NCBI GenBank assembly: GCA_016165875.1
Contig: JABBOT010000022.1
Span: 4,676,844-4,740,843 of the forward strand
Direction: 5' to 3'
Length of the DNA: 64,000 nucleotides
DNA from: Acanthopleura granulata
Taxonomy: Eukaryota > Mollusca > Polyplacophora > Chitonida > Chitonidae
Each line of letters opens with the position of its first letter. Positions within the stretch are counted from its first letter, which is position 1. Below the pieces are notes generated by a model. The model was not told where the DNA came from. It worked only from the letters and a program-made list of their open reading frames with translations, and ran no database searches. Shown one piece after another: positions 47,911 to 59,410 of this stretch. The position numbers and the translations under genes were made by a program.

Positions 47911-49240
47911 GGCGTGTAAAAATATTACAACAAAACAAACTTCAGAACAGATGCATCACTTACAAAATCAAATAACATAAGTGGAAAATAACACAGTGAG
48001 CAATGCACATGGTTATCCCTATACTCACAAATAAAGTATAACCAGGCCAAGGATGATTGGACTTAACAGCTGACCGACATTTGCTTTGTACTAGTAAACA
48101 ACTGCGACAACACCGAATTGCAAACAGCCGAATTATACATGGCTGAACTGCAACATCGCAAAACAACGGGCCCGCGTCACCCGGAACAAAAGCGGTATAA
48201 ACAATTAGCATCAGCAACATTGGCCAGTGTTGCAAAACATATATGCTATTATACCAAGATTACAACCAAGAGATGGTTGCACAGTACTATTTGTCCCTGC
48301 ATAGACAATTTAGGTAGCTATATGTCAACAGGGCCTCGTCCAATCATGCACATAGTAAGTACATACATATACTTATAGAATATATACAATTGAGGATAGT
48401 CACTATACACAACATAACAAGCATGTATACCAGGGACATGCTATTGTATATTAATGTGGAACTTAAACCCTCAAAGAAACAACTTGCATTTACACAAGGA
48501 GAATATCTGTAAAAGTCATGTCCTACATGTGAATGACAAACAAATCCCTAACAGTATGTGATCAGTGAAGGCAAATGCAATGAATCTATGTCTCGTCTCA
48601 AGTGTGTGAGTATGTATGAACCAATGAGCACATGTGGAACATGACTACTACATACAACACTAGCGTGGACAAATAAATGCTGTGGAAGTGCACTTCTTAA
48701 CACTTCGCATGCCCAGCGAGAAAGAGGCAGACCTTTGTCTCTAACCCCTCAGGAAACCGGACCGGTAGGGCAATAGATCTCATCCCCCTTCTCCCTGGGT
48801 GGGGTGGGAGCAAGGAGTGTCCACCAGCGCAGAATTTATGGCCTTAGTGAACTTCCAGCCACTCCCACACACTGTCCCCACAGGGGTGTACAGTGGCCAG
48901 AGTTGGTACTGGGGTTTACACTCAAACTTGCGTAGTTTTAGACGTTTTATTAAACAGGGCCTACGGTAACTTTTGCATTGAATTTAGTATATATTTGTTA
49001 TGTGAATAAACCTATATAATTATACTAAATACCGCAACGTTTTCGCTTAGCTTCCATAAATGGTACCGGTATACTTACTTTAATTTCCGTGACATGTATG
49101 TTCTACAGAGTAAATATTTATACATATTTGTTCACCACTTCTAATTAAAATGAAGTCAAAAATCGTCAATTGGGGGCCTAAGCGCAGCCCACAGATAGAT
49201 CTGCATAAACTCGAACTTCAGCGAAATCACTAACGAGAAT
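47911..49240. other. Intergenic stretch, possible retroelement U3 or second LTR
   Basis: Apart from the duplicated GTGGAAGTGCACTTCTTAAC segment at 48684-48727 and GC-richer sequence to about 48920, I see no gene or known repeat. Confidence 0.35.
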
Positions 49241-49493
49241 TTGATTTACTTATTTTATTGGTGTTTTACGCCATAATCAAGAACATTTCACTTATACGAC
49301 GGCGGCCAGCATTATGCTGGGCATAGCCCGGTGGAACCCCAAGGCCATCCGCAGATGCTGGCAGACCTTCACAAGTACAGCCGGAGAGGAAGGCAGCATG
49401 AGCTGGACTTGAACTCACAGTGACTGCATTGGTAGGAGGCTTCTACGTCATTGCGCCGCGCTAGCGCGCTAACCGACTGGGCCACGGAGGCCC
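49241..49493 (-). repeat. Near full-length SINE
   Basis: The tail TTTACTTATTTTATTGGTGT comes first; the head end GCTAACCGACTGGGCCACGG comes last. A short deletion removes GGTGGGAGGAAACC after GCATTATG. Confidence 0.87.
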
Positions 49494-49693
49494 AGGCTAA
49501 CTAGAAAAATTCTTTTTCAAATAATAACTTTCAAATCGCTTCCCCACTACACGAAAGAAATAAAATTTGAACATAATGCATACACTGTATTTTCGAAAAG
49601 ATTTTGCTGAAATCGGCTCTATGTAGATATGAAATACCCAATATGCCGTTTCTGTGCTCAATTTCCGCGCCGTCTGACACGTCATGTTTCTGA

Positions 49694-49701
49694 TCACGTG
49701 A
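49694..49701. promoter_or_regulatory. Palindromic E-box (TCACGTGA)
   Basis: A perfect TCACGTGA lies about 240 bases upstream of the YY1-like first-exon sequence of the zinc-finger gene. This octamer is the preferred core of MITF/TFE and USF-type bHLH-zip factors. It is plausible as a promoter element; chance cannot be excluded. Confidence 0.35.
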
Positions 49702-49904
49702 GCCCTACGTATTTATCGTCCACTGGTTCGTCGGTCGAACCAGGAGACGATCGACTAAACGCTGCAGACGAATTATCTAAACTAGGTTTGTTTCGCTATA
49801 TCATTGCTTATATCGGTGTACATCAACAGCATGCTGTCTCCCTTAACTGTGTGACATCCGACGACAAGTTAGGTCGGTTTTAGGCCCGTTTGTCTGACGA
49901 GTTA

Positions 49905-49968
49905 CCTGCGGACCGCGGTTACTTCCCGCCGCCGCCATGTTGGGACTGAGCGATATTCCGCGCACTAG
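49905..49968 (+). promoter_or_regulatory. Probable first (leader) exon of the zinc-finger gene with YY1-like element
   Basis: GC-rich CCGCCGCCGCCATGTTGGGA matches the YY1 motif GCCGCCATnTTG, which often overlaps transcription starts. The block ends at a splice donor CACTAG|GTGAGG (49968/49969). The ATG at 49937 has a perfect Kozak context, but splicing to any visible downstream exon (52281, 53102 or 53348) leads to an early stop or to the wrong frame. It is therefore best read as an upstream ORF. Confidence 0.45.
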
Positions 49969-51440
49969 GTGAGGCGCCGAGCGGACGAATCCAGCGTGCT
50001 GCTCCAGTACAACGACGACGAGTACAGTGTCGTGTACTAACTTGTGGTGGTAAATGTAATCATGTAATATGTACATCCTTTGCTGGGTGAAAATGCCCGA
50101 TTTCCAACTCTGAAAAAAGATACAATGTTGACCTTACCCTGGTGGCAGTTTAGGCTAGCCCGCATTCATCCCGCTTGCCTGCCTCTCTGCACCGCGTCTT
50201 GCACTGACATAATTTCCGCCAAGCTGAGTGGTCCACATAATCAACTGTTCACAGCTATCTCCTGATAAAACTAGGTCAACCTGTTGCAACCATTCTTTGT
50301 ACGATCGGATGCATAACTGTAACAGCGTGTAAATTATCATGTGATCAACATTCCCTTAGAGGAGGGGAAAATCATCATGATGTCAACAAAATATCCTAAA
50401 TCACCTAAAATTTTGTGCATGGCTACGTTGCTCATTTTCCTGATTCTGAGAGTTTATGTTGATTTTAGAAAGACGTATTGAGGGTTGTTTGAACTGGATA
50501 CTGGAAATATATGTTAGTTCCAGGGCCAAAAAAAACTATTTTATGCCCTAAAATTGGCTTTTTGGGGGTTGCAGTTTTATGTCATTTAAAGCAATTTGTA
50601 AGTAATATGTTTATTGTCATTAAAAAAGTGAACTTTGACAAAACTTGAAAATGTTTGCTAAAAAGGGTGTAAAATCTTTATGTAAAGCTCTGCATAATTC
50701 AGTCTGTAGATTTACAAGAAAATTCAACAGTTTAGACAAAAAATTCAATTTGCATGACGTTTCATGTGGTAGCATAGCTTTGTTGCCTGCCCGTTAACTA
50801 TTAACTAGAAGCAAACTGGATTCAAATTCGTTATTTCTTTGCCAAACCACCATTATATCTGCTGGTTTAATTGTGGACTGACAATATCACTTTGTTACCA
50901 GTGTATATTCCTATGGCTAAGGATGTTGTTTTGGAATTTGATAATATGTCCACGTAATCTCAAAATAAAGTAATATAATGGCCTATGGCAGTGAAGATTT
51001 TGAGCATTGCAGATACATAATTGAAGCTGAACTGAGTTGACATTTCAAATATTAGCCAAAATAAACTTTCTTACTAAAAGGAGGACAACCATTAGAGTTG
51101 TTAGGTGGTGTCGTGTAAGTACACTATTTCAAGGCATTGCACAAAGGCTATTTGAATTTTTAGTGTCAGAAAGAGTTATCTCCCTTAGAACATGATGTCA
51201 TAAAATAAAATAAAAAATCACTGAAAAAAACAGAAAGATTATGAAACATAAATGTTTACAATAACTATATTCCTGTTTCATGGTAAATGTTAATATTTGT
51301 GCTTCCTACCATTCAAATATTGCTGCCATTGTTATTTTTTGTGTAACTGGCATCATGGTACAGCAGAGTAAAATGATAGTTACATCCAAAGGTAATGCTC
51401 TGAAGAAATTTTATTGGCATGGCTGGAAATGAATGGCAAT

Positions 51441-51680
51441 GTATTTATTTATTTATTTGATTGGCGTTTACGCTGTACTCAAGCATGATGGTGGGAGGAA
51501 ACTGGGCATGGCCCGGAGGATACCCATGACCATCTGCAAGGTTGTTGGCGGGCCTTCCCACGTACAGCTAGAGAGGAAGCCAGCATGAGTTGGAATTGAA
51601 CTCACAGTGACCGCATTGGTGAGAGGCATGGGGTCATAACGCCGCTCTGGGGCGCTAACCCCATTGTCCACGTAGACCCC
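51441..51680 (-). repeat. Near full-length SINE with target-site duplication
   Basis: Minus-orientation copy from the ATTTATTTATTTGATTGGCG tail to the head end GCTAACCCCATTGTCCACG. Flanks GAATGGCAATGTATT (51431) and GAATGACAATATATT (51683) differ at two positions and look like an aged target-site duplication. Lies in the first intron of the zinc-finger gene. Confidence 0.85.
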
Positions 51681-52280
51681 ATGAATGACAATATATTCCA
51701 AAATTTGCTGGTGATTTATTCAAAAATTATTAACTCATGATTAGGTCAAATCAAAATTCCGTTTCATTTGTTGATGTAGAGATTATTTTCACTAATCAAA
51801 CCCCCAGACTGAAAGTTGCCATGTTCCAGGCGGTTTCAATCAATAAGAATGATGGAGTTCATACCTGTGCAGAATTGGAAACAATTCACTTATGAAACAT
51901 TACACGGTGCTATCTTCTTCTTCTTATACTTAATATAATATATGAACGTTATGTACAGCAGAATACTTCAAGCCTGTAAATATGTGCCGGACATTTTTGA
52001 AAACACCTCTTCATTGGAAGTGGTATGACCCAAGTGAAATTTGTTCACTGCTATATAACATGGAAAACATGGTCATGTCACTTACAAGTTTTTTTACATG
52101 CACTTTCAGTTGTTGTGCACATTAATCAGTGGTGCATAATTGTAACTCAGCATATTGAATATATACAAGTTTGTATGAGCAGGGTGGCTGTGATGTCACG
52201 ACTTTGACGACTTTTACTACCTGGCTGTTACATGCTATGTTTAAATAAGGAGTTAACGTACTGGTATTTTCTGTTCACAG

Positions 52281-52362
52281 TTTCATCCCCTAGTGACCTA
52301 ACCACGCCAAATGGAGATGGAATAGATACTTGATGACTACTTTGGTTTGCTGATCATTAAAA
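52281..52362 (+). other. Candidate 5' UTR exon of the zinc-finger gene
   Basis: Bounded by the acceptor TTTTCTGTTCACAG and the donor TTAAAA|GTAAGTAC, both strong. It holds only a minimal reading frame (ATGGAGATGGAATAG), so it is probably untranslated. A second possible leader exon is 53102-53160 (acceptor GTTTCCTTCACAG, donor ATGA|GTAAGC), with the tiny frame MTLTTLK. Confidence 0.5.
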
Positions 52363-53374
52363 GTAAGTACTTATTTCTATTGACTACTACATGGAAGACC
52401 AAGAAGAGGACCAAGGGCAAGGTGCTGGATTATTAGTGACGTGGTCACACAAGATATGGGTGCTGCCCAATTTTTGTGCAAGGAATTTTCTTCATTCTCT
52501 CACCCTCATTTATCTTATGGCCTCAACGGCCTTCTCTTGTGTGGTCTTGTATACAGTTTGCTGGAGACCTCTTACCTTCCGCTATTATGACATGTCACGT
52601 GTGAGAGAGTTAGCAAGTGACTCGCCAGAGGTAACACTTTCTGAGCCACCCACCATACATGTACCTTTTTATAATACCCATCAAATACATCTGTGCGTCA
52701 TGAATAAAATCTGTTGCTTTGATGTACCGCTCCTGTCTACTGCTACAACAGCAACTGTCTATAATGTATAATGCTCTGTTCATGCTGAGGCAGCATTCTC
52801 AGTAGAAGGTCTACAGGCGGGTGTACATCTATTGGTTGGATGTTATCATTACGGACCATGTCTCTAGGATCCATGAGGTACCAGATCAGTCCTGGCCTTG
52901 GACAGGCAATTTGTGAATTCCCCCTGTGTTCACTGTTTAGTGTTCACAAGGCCATAGTGACAACGAGTTTGTAACTCGCTTGCAACCGCTGGATGTAAAG
53001 TTACAGGTACCCTCCACCAATGCAGTGTACATATATATTTGTAACACTTTGGAAAGTTCATCAGTCACCTGCACCACGAAACCACTTCGTTTCCTTCACA
53101 GAGAAAATTACTGCCATCTCGTGAAAGATTTATAAGGATGACATTAACAACACTGAAATGAGTAAGCATTTTAGAAATAAATAATTATCACAGGTCATGT
53201 GCATTAGCTGTATGGATGATTACCCTTGATGTAGATAAATTTTAAATACACTGTACAGCAAATTTTAGAAAATCAAATTCTGATTAAAAACAAGACAAAA
53301 AAGGATAATTTTTGGTAATTTGGAAACCTTTCTCCGTTCTCTTTTAGGTGTCCATTGCAAACTCATTCAAGAAG

Positions 53375-56300
53375 ATGTCAGAAGGTAACTTCTTGAAGAT
53401 TGCCAATGTGTGCAGTGTTTCTGTGGCAGCTCAGACTTACGCTGCTCGAAACCTGACACCACCCCACCAGGACACGGGACAAGTAGATGGGTCTGTGGTG
53501 AATCCCAACGTGTTGGGCATGTACCTCCTGCCTGCTGCACAAGTGTCTGGAGTACCAGGATCTGCTGCATACATCACAGTACCAGCTGAGCAAATCCACA
53601 AGGCCGGTCATCAAGCACCCACCCAACAATCAACAGTCACTTGCCAGGTACCCATCAATCAGACTCCAATTGGTGTGCCGGCCAACTTTGTTCTTGGCAC
53701 GCCAGTGTCTCTAACAGGAGTTACCCCCAACAGTGGCCTTCAGTTAGTGTCCACCAGCCCTGATGTGACCCGACAGCCTGCCACTCTCTCTGCAGTCAGT
53801 GGTCATCCGAGAGGGGCAGAGATTGGGTCCTTTGTGGACAAGCTCATCTTGCAAAATGAAGCCATCCTGAAAGGACATGACGTAACAGGTGTTCGACCCA
53901 GGATACGAGCCCTATCCACCCATGCCCCCAAACCTGCCATTTCTGTGTCCAGTCCTTCTATAATTCAGTCACAAAACCCACTTGTGTTCCATAAACTGAG
54001 CGTACAACCCATCCAGACCCAGTCTTTGCCCAGTAGACCTGTTGTAAAAAACGTCGCTGTTCCAACAGAGCCTGATGTTCTCTTGAAAAGAGAGCTTTCA
54101 GCTGCACGGACAAGTAAGCTCACTGATGCCATGATCCGCCCCAAAAGCCCAACTAGTATTTGCTCGTTACATCCCAGAGATGAATCACTGTTTCTGTCCA
54201 GTCTAGTGCAGATCCGGGTGAAGAATGACCAGCAGCCTCAGGATGGTGGTCAGCCAAGAGATGTGGTCTGTGGCCTAGTTTGTCGTGCCAAGGTTAAGGT
54301 GAGTGAGAAGTCTGCTCTGCCTCTGGACACTGAACTCTTCTGGTGCAACTTCTGTCCCTTCAAATGTGAAACAAAAGTGGATTTCTTACATCATGTGATG
54401 AGTCACAGGTTCAACTGCTGGTTTTGTACGTACCAGGCCTTCTCCAGGGCTGATGTTGTTCGCCACTGTGTAAGGAAACATTCACTTTTTGATGCAGAAC
54501 CGTGGTCTTTCTGCTCTCTGCTCAACGACCACTTGAAACTGGCCGTAGAAAATACGCAGAAGAAATCAAGGGAGAAAACTGCGCCAAAGGATGGAGAAGG
54601 TGTTTCACAGGAGCTGAGGGAGAGAAATCATGAAGTGCTGAACCAGAACCTGTCGGATCCTGTAGACACATCTGGTGTGACAAAGTCTGAGGCTCCTGGA
54701 TCACCAGACAACACACGCGTCCAGGAGGAAGAACGGTGGAGTGTTGAGAGCGCAGAAAGCTGGAACTGTGGGCACTGTGACTTTGTATCACAAGACTGCA
54801 AGCTGATTCAAATCCACTGCACTATTACGCACCCCATGATGAACAAATCGGCCAAGGCAGTGACGGTTTCCAGTGGCCTGGCGCAGCAGATCCGCAAGCT
54901 AGATATGATTCGTAGGCTTCATCTGGAGAAAGGGGAAAAGGAGTTTCTGAAATCCACAGACAGTGCGTCATCATCCTATAAGCCTTCAGTACCAAGGGAG
55001 GAGGAGAAGGTGGAGGGAGAAAGACAAGAACAAGAAATGGAAGTGGACAACAAAGACAGTGTGGAAGAGGAGAAATCACCACCAAAGGATGTTCAGATCT
55101 ACGAATGCTTCCACTGTCACGGCCAGTCCCTAAAGCTGGAAGAGGTACGCAAGCACTTGTCCAAGGAGCATGTGGGCCAAGCGTTTGTAGCCATCGATCT
55201 GTTGGCTGTCCGCCGCAAACAAGCCAGGTATATGGTCTTCTGTCCTAAACCAGGCTGCTCTTTTGTCTCACGTAGTCACCAAGGTTTCTCAGAACACGTC
55301 ACATCGAATGAATGTCCAGGAAAAACATACCTCAAATTGAATTCAGGCACTCGAGGAAGCCTATGCAAAACTGTGTTGTTTGCACAGAATTCCATGAAGA
55401 CTATTATCAGAGGTAAAGCGGGCTCCAGTAGCAAAGTGCGACAGTTGGTTTGTAACCAGAAGAGCTGCCGTTACCAATGTACTACACCAGTTAGAATGAG
55501 GAAGCACATGGTCAGCTTTCACGCAAATCAGAAGCCCTCTTACATTCTCACAGTGCGACACGGTAAAAAGCTTTCCAAGAGCACAGTTTACTTCTGTCCA
55601 ATGTGCTCTGTCTTTTATTGTAATTCTGGGCAGAAGCTCTGCAAACACTTGCTTTACAGGCACAGAATTCCGAATCCGTCGGCAGACAGAAAGAGTTACA
55701 CAATTAGGGAGTTGTTAATGCGTGGCAATGTTGCAAGGGGTGAAGTCGGCTCTAAAAAGGTGCAGAATACAAGGACAGAGGAGGAGGAGGAGGACAATGA
55801 ACTGGACAGCAAGAAATTAGAAGACATGATGGAAAAGTATCTGGAAGATGAGATGCAGAAGAAGATGGCCAGCTCTGGAAGTGGCCTGCGTCATGCTGCT
55901 GTCAAGGCAGAGTTCAAGCTGAAAGCTAGGCATCAGCGTCCCAGGTGCTACAAGTGTAAGTTCTGCAAGTACCAGTGTCTGGGCGTCAACTTAATGAGAG
56001 AGCACATCCACAGCGACCATCATGGGGTCTCTATGATCACCACTGATGTTGGTACACGCCGCAACAAGCAAGGTGGGCGCGTCTACCTTTGTCCGCAGTC
56101 TGGCTGCAGCTTCGCCACCAAGGACGACTATGAGTGGACGCTCCACTGTGATGTGAAGCACGCTCTGCAAGATTTGCCTATCCCCAAGGACGTCTCAGAG
56201 CTGGACCATCGTTTGTTCTCCAAATTTCCTCCGACGTACGAGTGCCTGTACTGTGAGGGTTCTGTGGTTAGGGACACTCCGGCACTGATGAGACTTCACC

Positions 56301-57007
56301 TGACAAAGTTTCATGAGGGTGAGGTGGTGGTGATGAGAGACGTGGTGGCTCGCAAACAGTGCAAGGAGTCTAGGTTCTACATGTGCGACAAAATCTCCTG
56401 TGACTTCATCACAAAACATCAGACAGACTACGAGGCGCACATTTCCTCCTGTAACAATGTGTCTAACGGGCGGATCTTCAGCAGTGATGAACGGACTGCG
56501 CATAATGGACACAGAGTCAGTCAAACCAGTGATAATAATGGTATAAGCTCTAATCCAGCTTATGATGCAGACGATTATGACTCAGATTCAGCTGAAAAGG
56601 CAGAAGAGGAGGATGGTGATGACTTGGCTGAGAAGGCAGATGTAACTATTAAAGAGGAGGAAGAGGCAGAGGAGGATGATGACTTGGCTGAGGCGGCAGT
56701 TGTAGATATTAAAGAAGAGGAGACAGAGGATGATGATTTGACTGAGGAGGCAGACGTAGCTATTAAAAAAGAGGAGGATGACTTGGCTGAGGAAGCAGAT
56801 GTAGCTATTAAAGAAGAGGAGGCAGAGGATGATGATGACTTGGCTGAGGAGGCAGACATAGCTATTAAAAAAGAGGATGATGATGACTTAGCTGAGGAGG
56901 CAGTGGAAGAGAGTATCTTACATCACAAGGACATGATGGAGGTGATAGTCCAAGACATGATTACAAAAGATGTGGTCAGGATTAAATTAGAGAACCCTGA
57001 CTTCTGA
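53375..57007 (+). CDS. C2H2-type multi-zinc-finger protein with acidic SUMO-motif tail
   Basis: 1210 aa in one exon. The frame is open from a splice acceptor (TTCTCTTTTAG|GTGTCC, 53347/53348), and the first ATG is at 53375. Residues 1-315: Pro/Ser/Thr/Gln-rich, no fold recognised. About eleven C2H2-like fingers follow: 324-344, 348-369, 465-486, 578-599, 623-647, 693-716, 741-763, 861-882, 906-929, 957-980 and 1004-1026 (the last ends His..Cys). From finger 4 on, a module recurs: a Cx2C finger, a linker like VVVMRDVVARKQ, then a Cx4C finger of the form YxCPxxGCxFxT. Linkers are not the TGEKP type. Residues 1072-1180 form about six acidic repeats (DDLAEEADVAIKEEEAE), each with a [I]K-x-E SUMO consensus; the end RIKLENPDF adds another. 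Probably a nuclear DNA- or chromatin-binding regulator. No orthologue is recognised. Confidence 0.88.
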   Translation: MSEGNFLKIANVCSVSVAAQTYAARNLTPPHQDTGQVDGSVVNPNVLGMYLLPAAQVSGVPGSAAYITVPAEQIHKAGHQAPTQQSTVTCQVPINQTPIGVPANFVLGTPVSLTGVTPNSGLQLVSTSPDVTRQPATLSAVSGHPRGAEIGSFVDKLILQNEAILKGHDVTGVRPRIRALSTHAPKPAISVSSPSIIQSQNPLVFHKLSVQPIQTQSLPSRPVVKNVAVPTEPDVLLKRELSAARTSKLTDAMIRPKSPTSICSLHPRDESLFLSSLVQIRVKNDQQPQDGGQPRDVVCGLVCRAKVKVSEKSALPLDTELFWCNFCPFKCETKVDFLHHVMSHRFNCWFCTYQAFSRADVVRHCVRKHSLFDAEPWSFCSLLNDHLKLAVENTQKKSREKTAPKDGEGVSQELRERNHEVLNQNLSDPVDTSGVTKSEAPGSPDNTRVQEEERWSVESAESWNCGHCDFVSQDCKLIQIHCTITHPMMNKSAKAVTVSSGLAQQIRKLDMIRRLHLEKGEKEFLKSTDSASSSYKPSVPREEEKVEGERQEQEMEVDNKDSVEEEKSPPKDVQIYECFHCHGQSLKLEEVRKHLSKEHVGQAFVAIDLLAVRRKQARYMVFCPKPGCSFVSRSHQGFSEHVTSNECPGKTYLKLNSGTRGSLCKTVLFAQNSMKTIIRGKAGSSSKVRQLVCNQKSCRYQCTTPVRMRKHMVSFHANQKPSYILTVRHGKKLSKSTVYFCPMCSVFYCNSGQKLCKHLLYRHRIPNPSADRKSYTIRELLMRGNVARGEVGSKKVQNTRTEEEEEDNELDSKKLEDMMEKYLEDEMQKKMASSGSGLRHAAVKAEFKLKARHQRPRCYKCKFCKYQCLGVNLMREHIHSDHHGVSMITTDVGTRRNKQGGRVYLCPQSGCSFATKDDYEWTLHCDVKHALQDLPIPKDVSELDHRLFSKFPPTYECLYCEGSVVRDTPALMRLHLTKFHEGEVVVMRDVVARKQCKESRFYMCDKISCDFITKHQTDYEAHISSCNNVSNGRIFSSDERTAHNGHRVSQTSDNNGISSNPAYDADDYDSDSAEKAEEEDGDDLAEKADVTIKEEEEAEEDDDLAEAAVVDIKEEETEDDDLTEEADVAIKKEEDDLAEEADVAIKEEEAEDDDDLAEEADIAIKKEDDDDLAEEAVEESILHHKDMMEVIVQDMITKDVVRIKLENPDF

Positions 57008-57710
57008 TCACACTAGACATGTGCCATTTGTGCATAGCTGTAGTTTTATATAAGGGATACAGAATCGACACTGATTGGTTGATAGTGGAGATAGGATTTC
57101 CTCGGTTAACTCCTACAGCCCTGGTCATGCTCAAAGAAATGTGCCATTCCTAAAATTCAGGTTAACATAGGTAGAGCCCTAATTCTCACACCATCCAATC
57201 AAGGAGCAGCCTCTATCCCTTTAAAGACAAAAGGCTTTAAATTTAAAGGCTATGTAGGTTTGATTTTTTAAATGAAGATTTATGCTTCTTTAATATTTGA
57301 ATACTTAACTATAAACTGAATTTTGTCAGTTTTACTGATGCTTTGTGTAAAGTAAATTTAAACAACTTGTCCCAACATTAAATACGATGATTGATAATTT
57401 AAGAAAAGAAAAGCATTTCCCGTCTGGTATCTTACCATAACAGTGTCATCCATTAAACTTGTTGTAGAAATCAAGAATTTAACTTTTAATTCTGTGTCAA
57501 GAAGTCTGGAACAACAGAAGCTTTCCTTTCCTTTTACAGTTTTCAGTGACACGATTAGATATTGATTCCCTACATTTCAAAGTTTCCTATCTTTGACTAC
57601 ATGTACAGTTTTATTTAGACTACCATTATCCAGGACACATGGGTTTCTGTATTTAGACTACCATTATCCAGGACAGAGGGGTTTCTGTATGTTCAGTCTG
57701 TATGATTATT
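57008..57710. other. 3' flank of the zinc-finger gene
   Basis: Presumed 3' UTR and flank. No AATAAA seen. A 38 bp direct duplication (GACTACCATTATCCAGGACA plus flank) occurs at about 57617 and 57656. Confidence 0.4.
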
Positions 57711-57952
57711 TCTTTCTTTATTTTATTGGTGTTTCACGCAGTACTCAAGAATATTTCACTTATACCACGGCGGCCAGCATTATGGTGGGAGGAAACCGAG
57801 CAGAATGCGGAGTAAACCCACGACAGTTTGCAGGTTGCGGGCTGACTGTCTCATGTACGGCTGAAGAGGCAGGCAGCACGAGCTGGACTTGAACTCACAG
57901 CGACCGCATTGGTGGGAGGCTTCTGGGTCATTATGCTGCACAAGCATGCTGC
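57711..57952 (-). repeat. Near full-length SINE
   Basis: TTTATTTTATTGGTGTTTCA, TACCACGGCGGCCAGCATTA and GTACGGCTGAAGAGGCAGGC, ending in GGCTTCTGGGTCATTATGCT. The last bases of the head are replaced. Confidence 0.85.
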
Positions 57953-57959
57953 ACAAATG

Positions 57960-59400
57960 AGCGGAGGTATATCCATGCATATGGATACGAACTCTACACT
58001 ACTACCTGGCTTATCACAAACTTCTCAGGTGCATTTTTATTACTCTTGCTTATACATAGTGACTGTTTACCTCAACACTGCTTATACATAGTGACTGTTT
58101 ACCTCTGTGGCAACACTCAGGTTTACATGTGGGGAAAAATTTGTCAAATGCTGAGAAAAGATCTGAATACCAAATACTTTACAAACTCCTTCACTTACAT
58201 ATAGCTACCATCAAATCGAGAGCTGGGTTTGAACTTGAAACCTCATCAGTCATAGAAGACTTGATGTAAAACACATTTAAGCAGGTGCGTTCATATCCCT
58301 ACTTACTGAAAACATCCACAACTATGCCATAATTAGGAAAAATAGTGACTGATGGATTAATGGTATGATTTGTGTCGGCGACTTTTTTAAAGCATTATGC
58401 AGTGCTGCCAGCTAAGAGTGGCACTGGCACCTGTTACTGTAGTGGAGTGTGGCTGAAGCATTAACACAAATCTGGCCCACCACAGACGGAAATAATTCTT
58501 CCAACCCATAAATCTTACCAGTGCCCTATACCTACTTGAATAACATAATTATCCAGGAGTACAATTTACTGGTGGTGTTATTGAACGCACTGGCATTGAT
58601 TTTCAGATAGGTAGACTCTTACTGTTATAGGAGTGTTAAGATTTGCTTCCCTTTGTAGTGGCTGGTGAACCCCGTTCTAAGGCCAGTACTGTAAATGGTA
58701 TTGACCTTAAACCTGTGCTACTGCCTCAGCAGAGCCTAGGAGCGACCCAACAAGGGCCATATCTTAAGTTATACAACCATGACAAAATAACTTCGCGTAA
58801 CAGGTTGTGCCTCTCCTATATTATTCTGCCGGTTAACTAGGTTAAGTTTTCATCACACCTTTTTGAATGAGTCATGAGCTATAAATATATGGTACTTATA
58901 TTTGATAAATTTGGCATCTGTGCGCACTACTTTTGTTGTGCTCCTCTGCTGCTGTCAAAATGTTATATCAGATCATGTGATGAATACATGAAATGATTCC
59001 AAAAATTTGACAGTTGACAGAAGAATACAATGTGTTGCAGATAGAAGGCTAAAGAAATATAAATGATGCCTCAAAAATGAATTTCTTGTCATAACTTTCA
59101 TCATGTCTCATAATCTTCGTTTTGGTATTCCTGTTCATGCATTTTTTGAAAACAACTTTGTTTAACAAGAAGTAGTTGACAAATTATGGGATAAGGTACT
59201 AAGTTTGCCCAGACGTGTAGCTCTTGTATCAACCCCAAAAGAATACCATATGTATGTCGTTTTTCTTTTAGTTGCAGTCTGCAATTTTCTTTATGCAGGC
59301 CTGTTTTGTATTCTGTATTCTGCCAGTATATGTGTATGCATATCTGAATAACCTTTATCTGTTATCTACTGCTGCAGTGTGCACACATCTTGACATGTTG
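57960..59400. other. Intergenic or CDKAL1 3' region, no exon recognised
   Basis: No supportable exon. A 34 bp duplication (TTATACATAGTGACTGTTTA) occurs at 58046 and 58080. The last exon(s) of CDKAL1, expected to encode a C-terminal membrane anchor, should lie left of 62378 but were not found with confidence. Confidence 0.35.
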
Positions 59401-59410
59401 CATCTATCCC

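Noticed and set aside
49629..49883. Frame starting MKYPICRFCAQF that looks like a zinc finger
   Set aside because: Spacing between the second Cys and first His is about nine residues rather than twelve, and the segment falls in the promoter region of the zinc-finger gene. Probably coincidence.
52391..52771. 126-codon plus-strand frame starting MEDQEEDQGQG with a hydrophobic stretch
   Set aside because: It begins just after a strong splice donor inside the zinc-finger gene's leader intron, has no acceptor before it and no recognisable homology. An alternative exon cannot be excluded.
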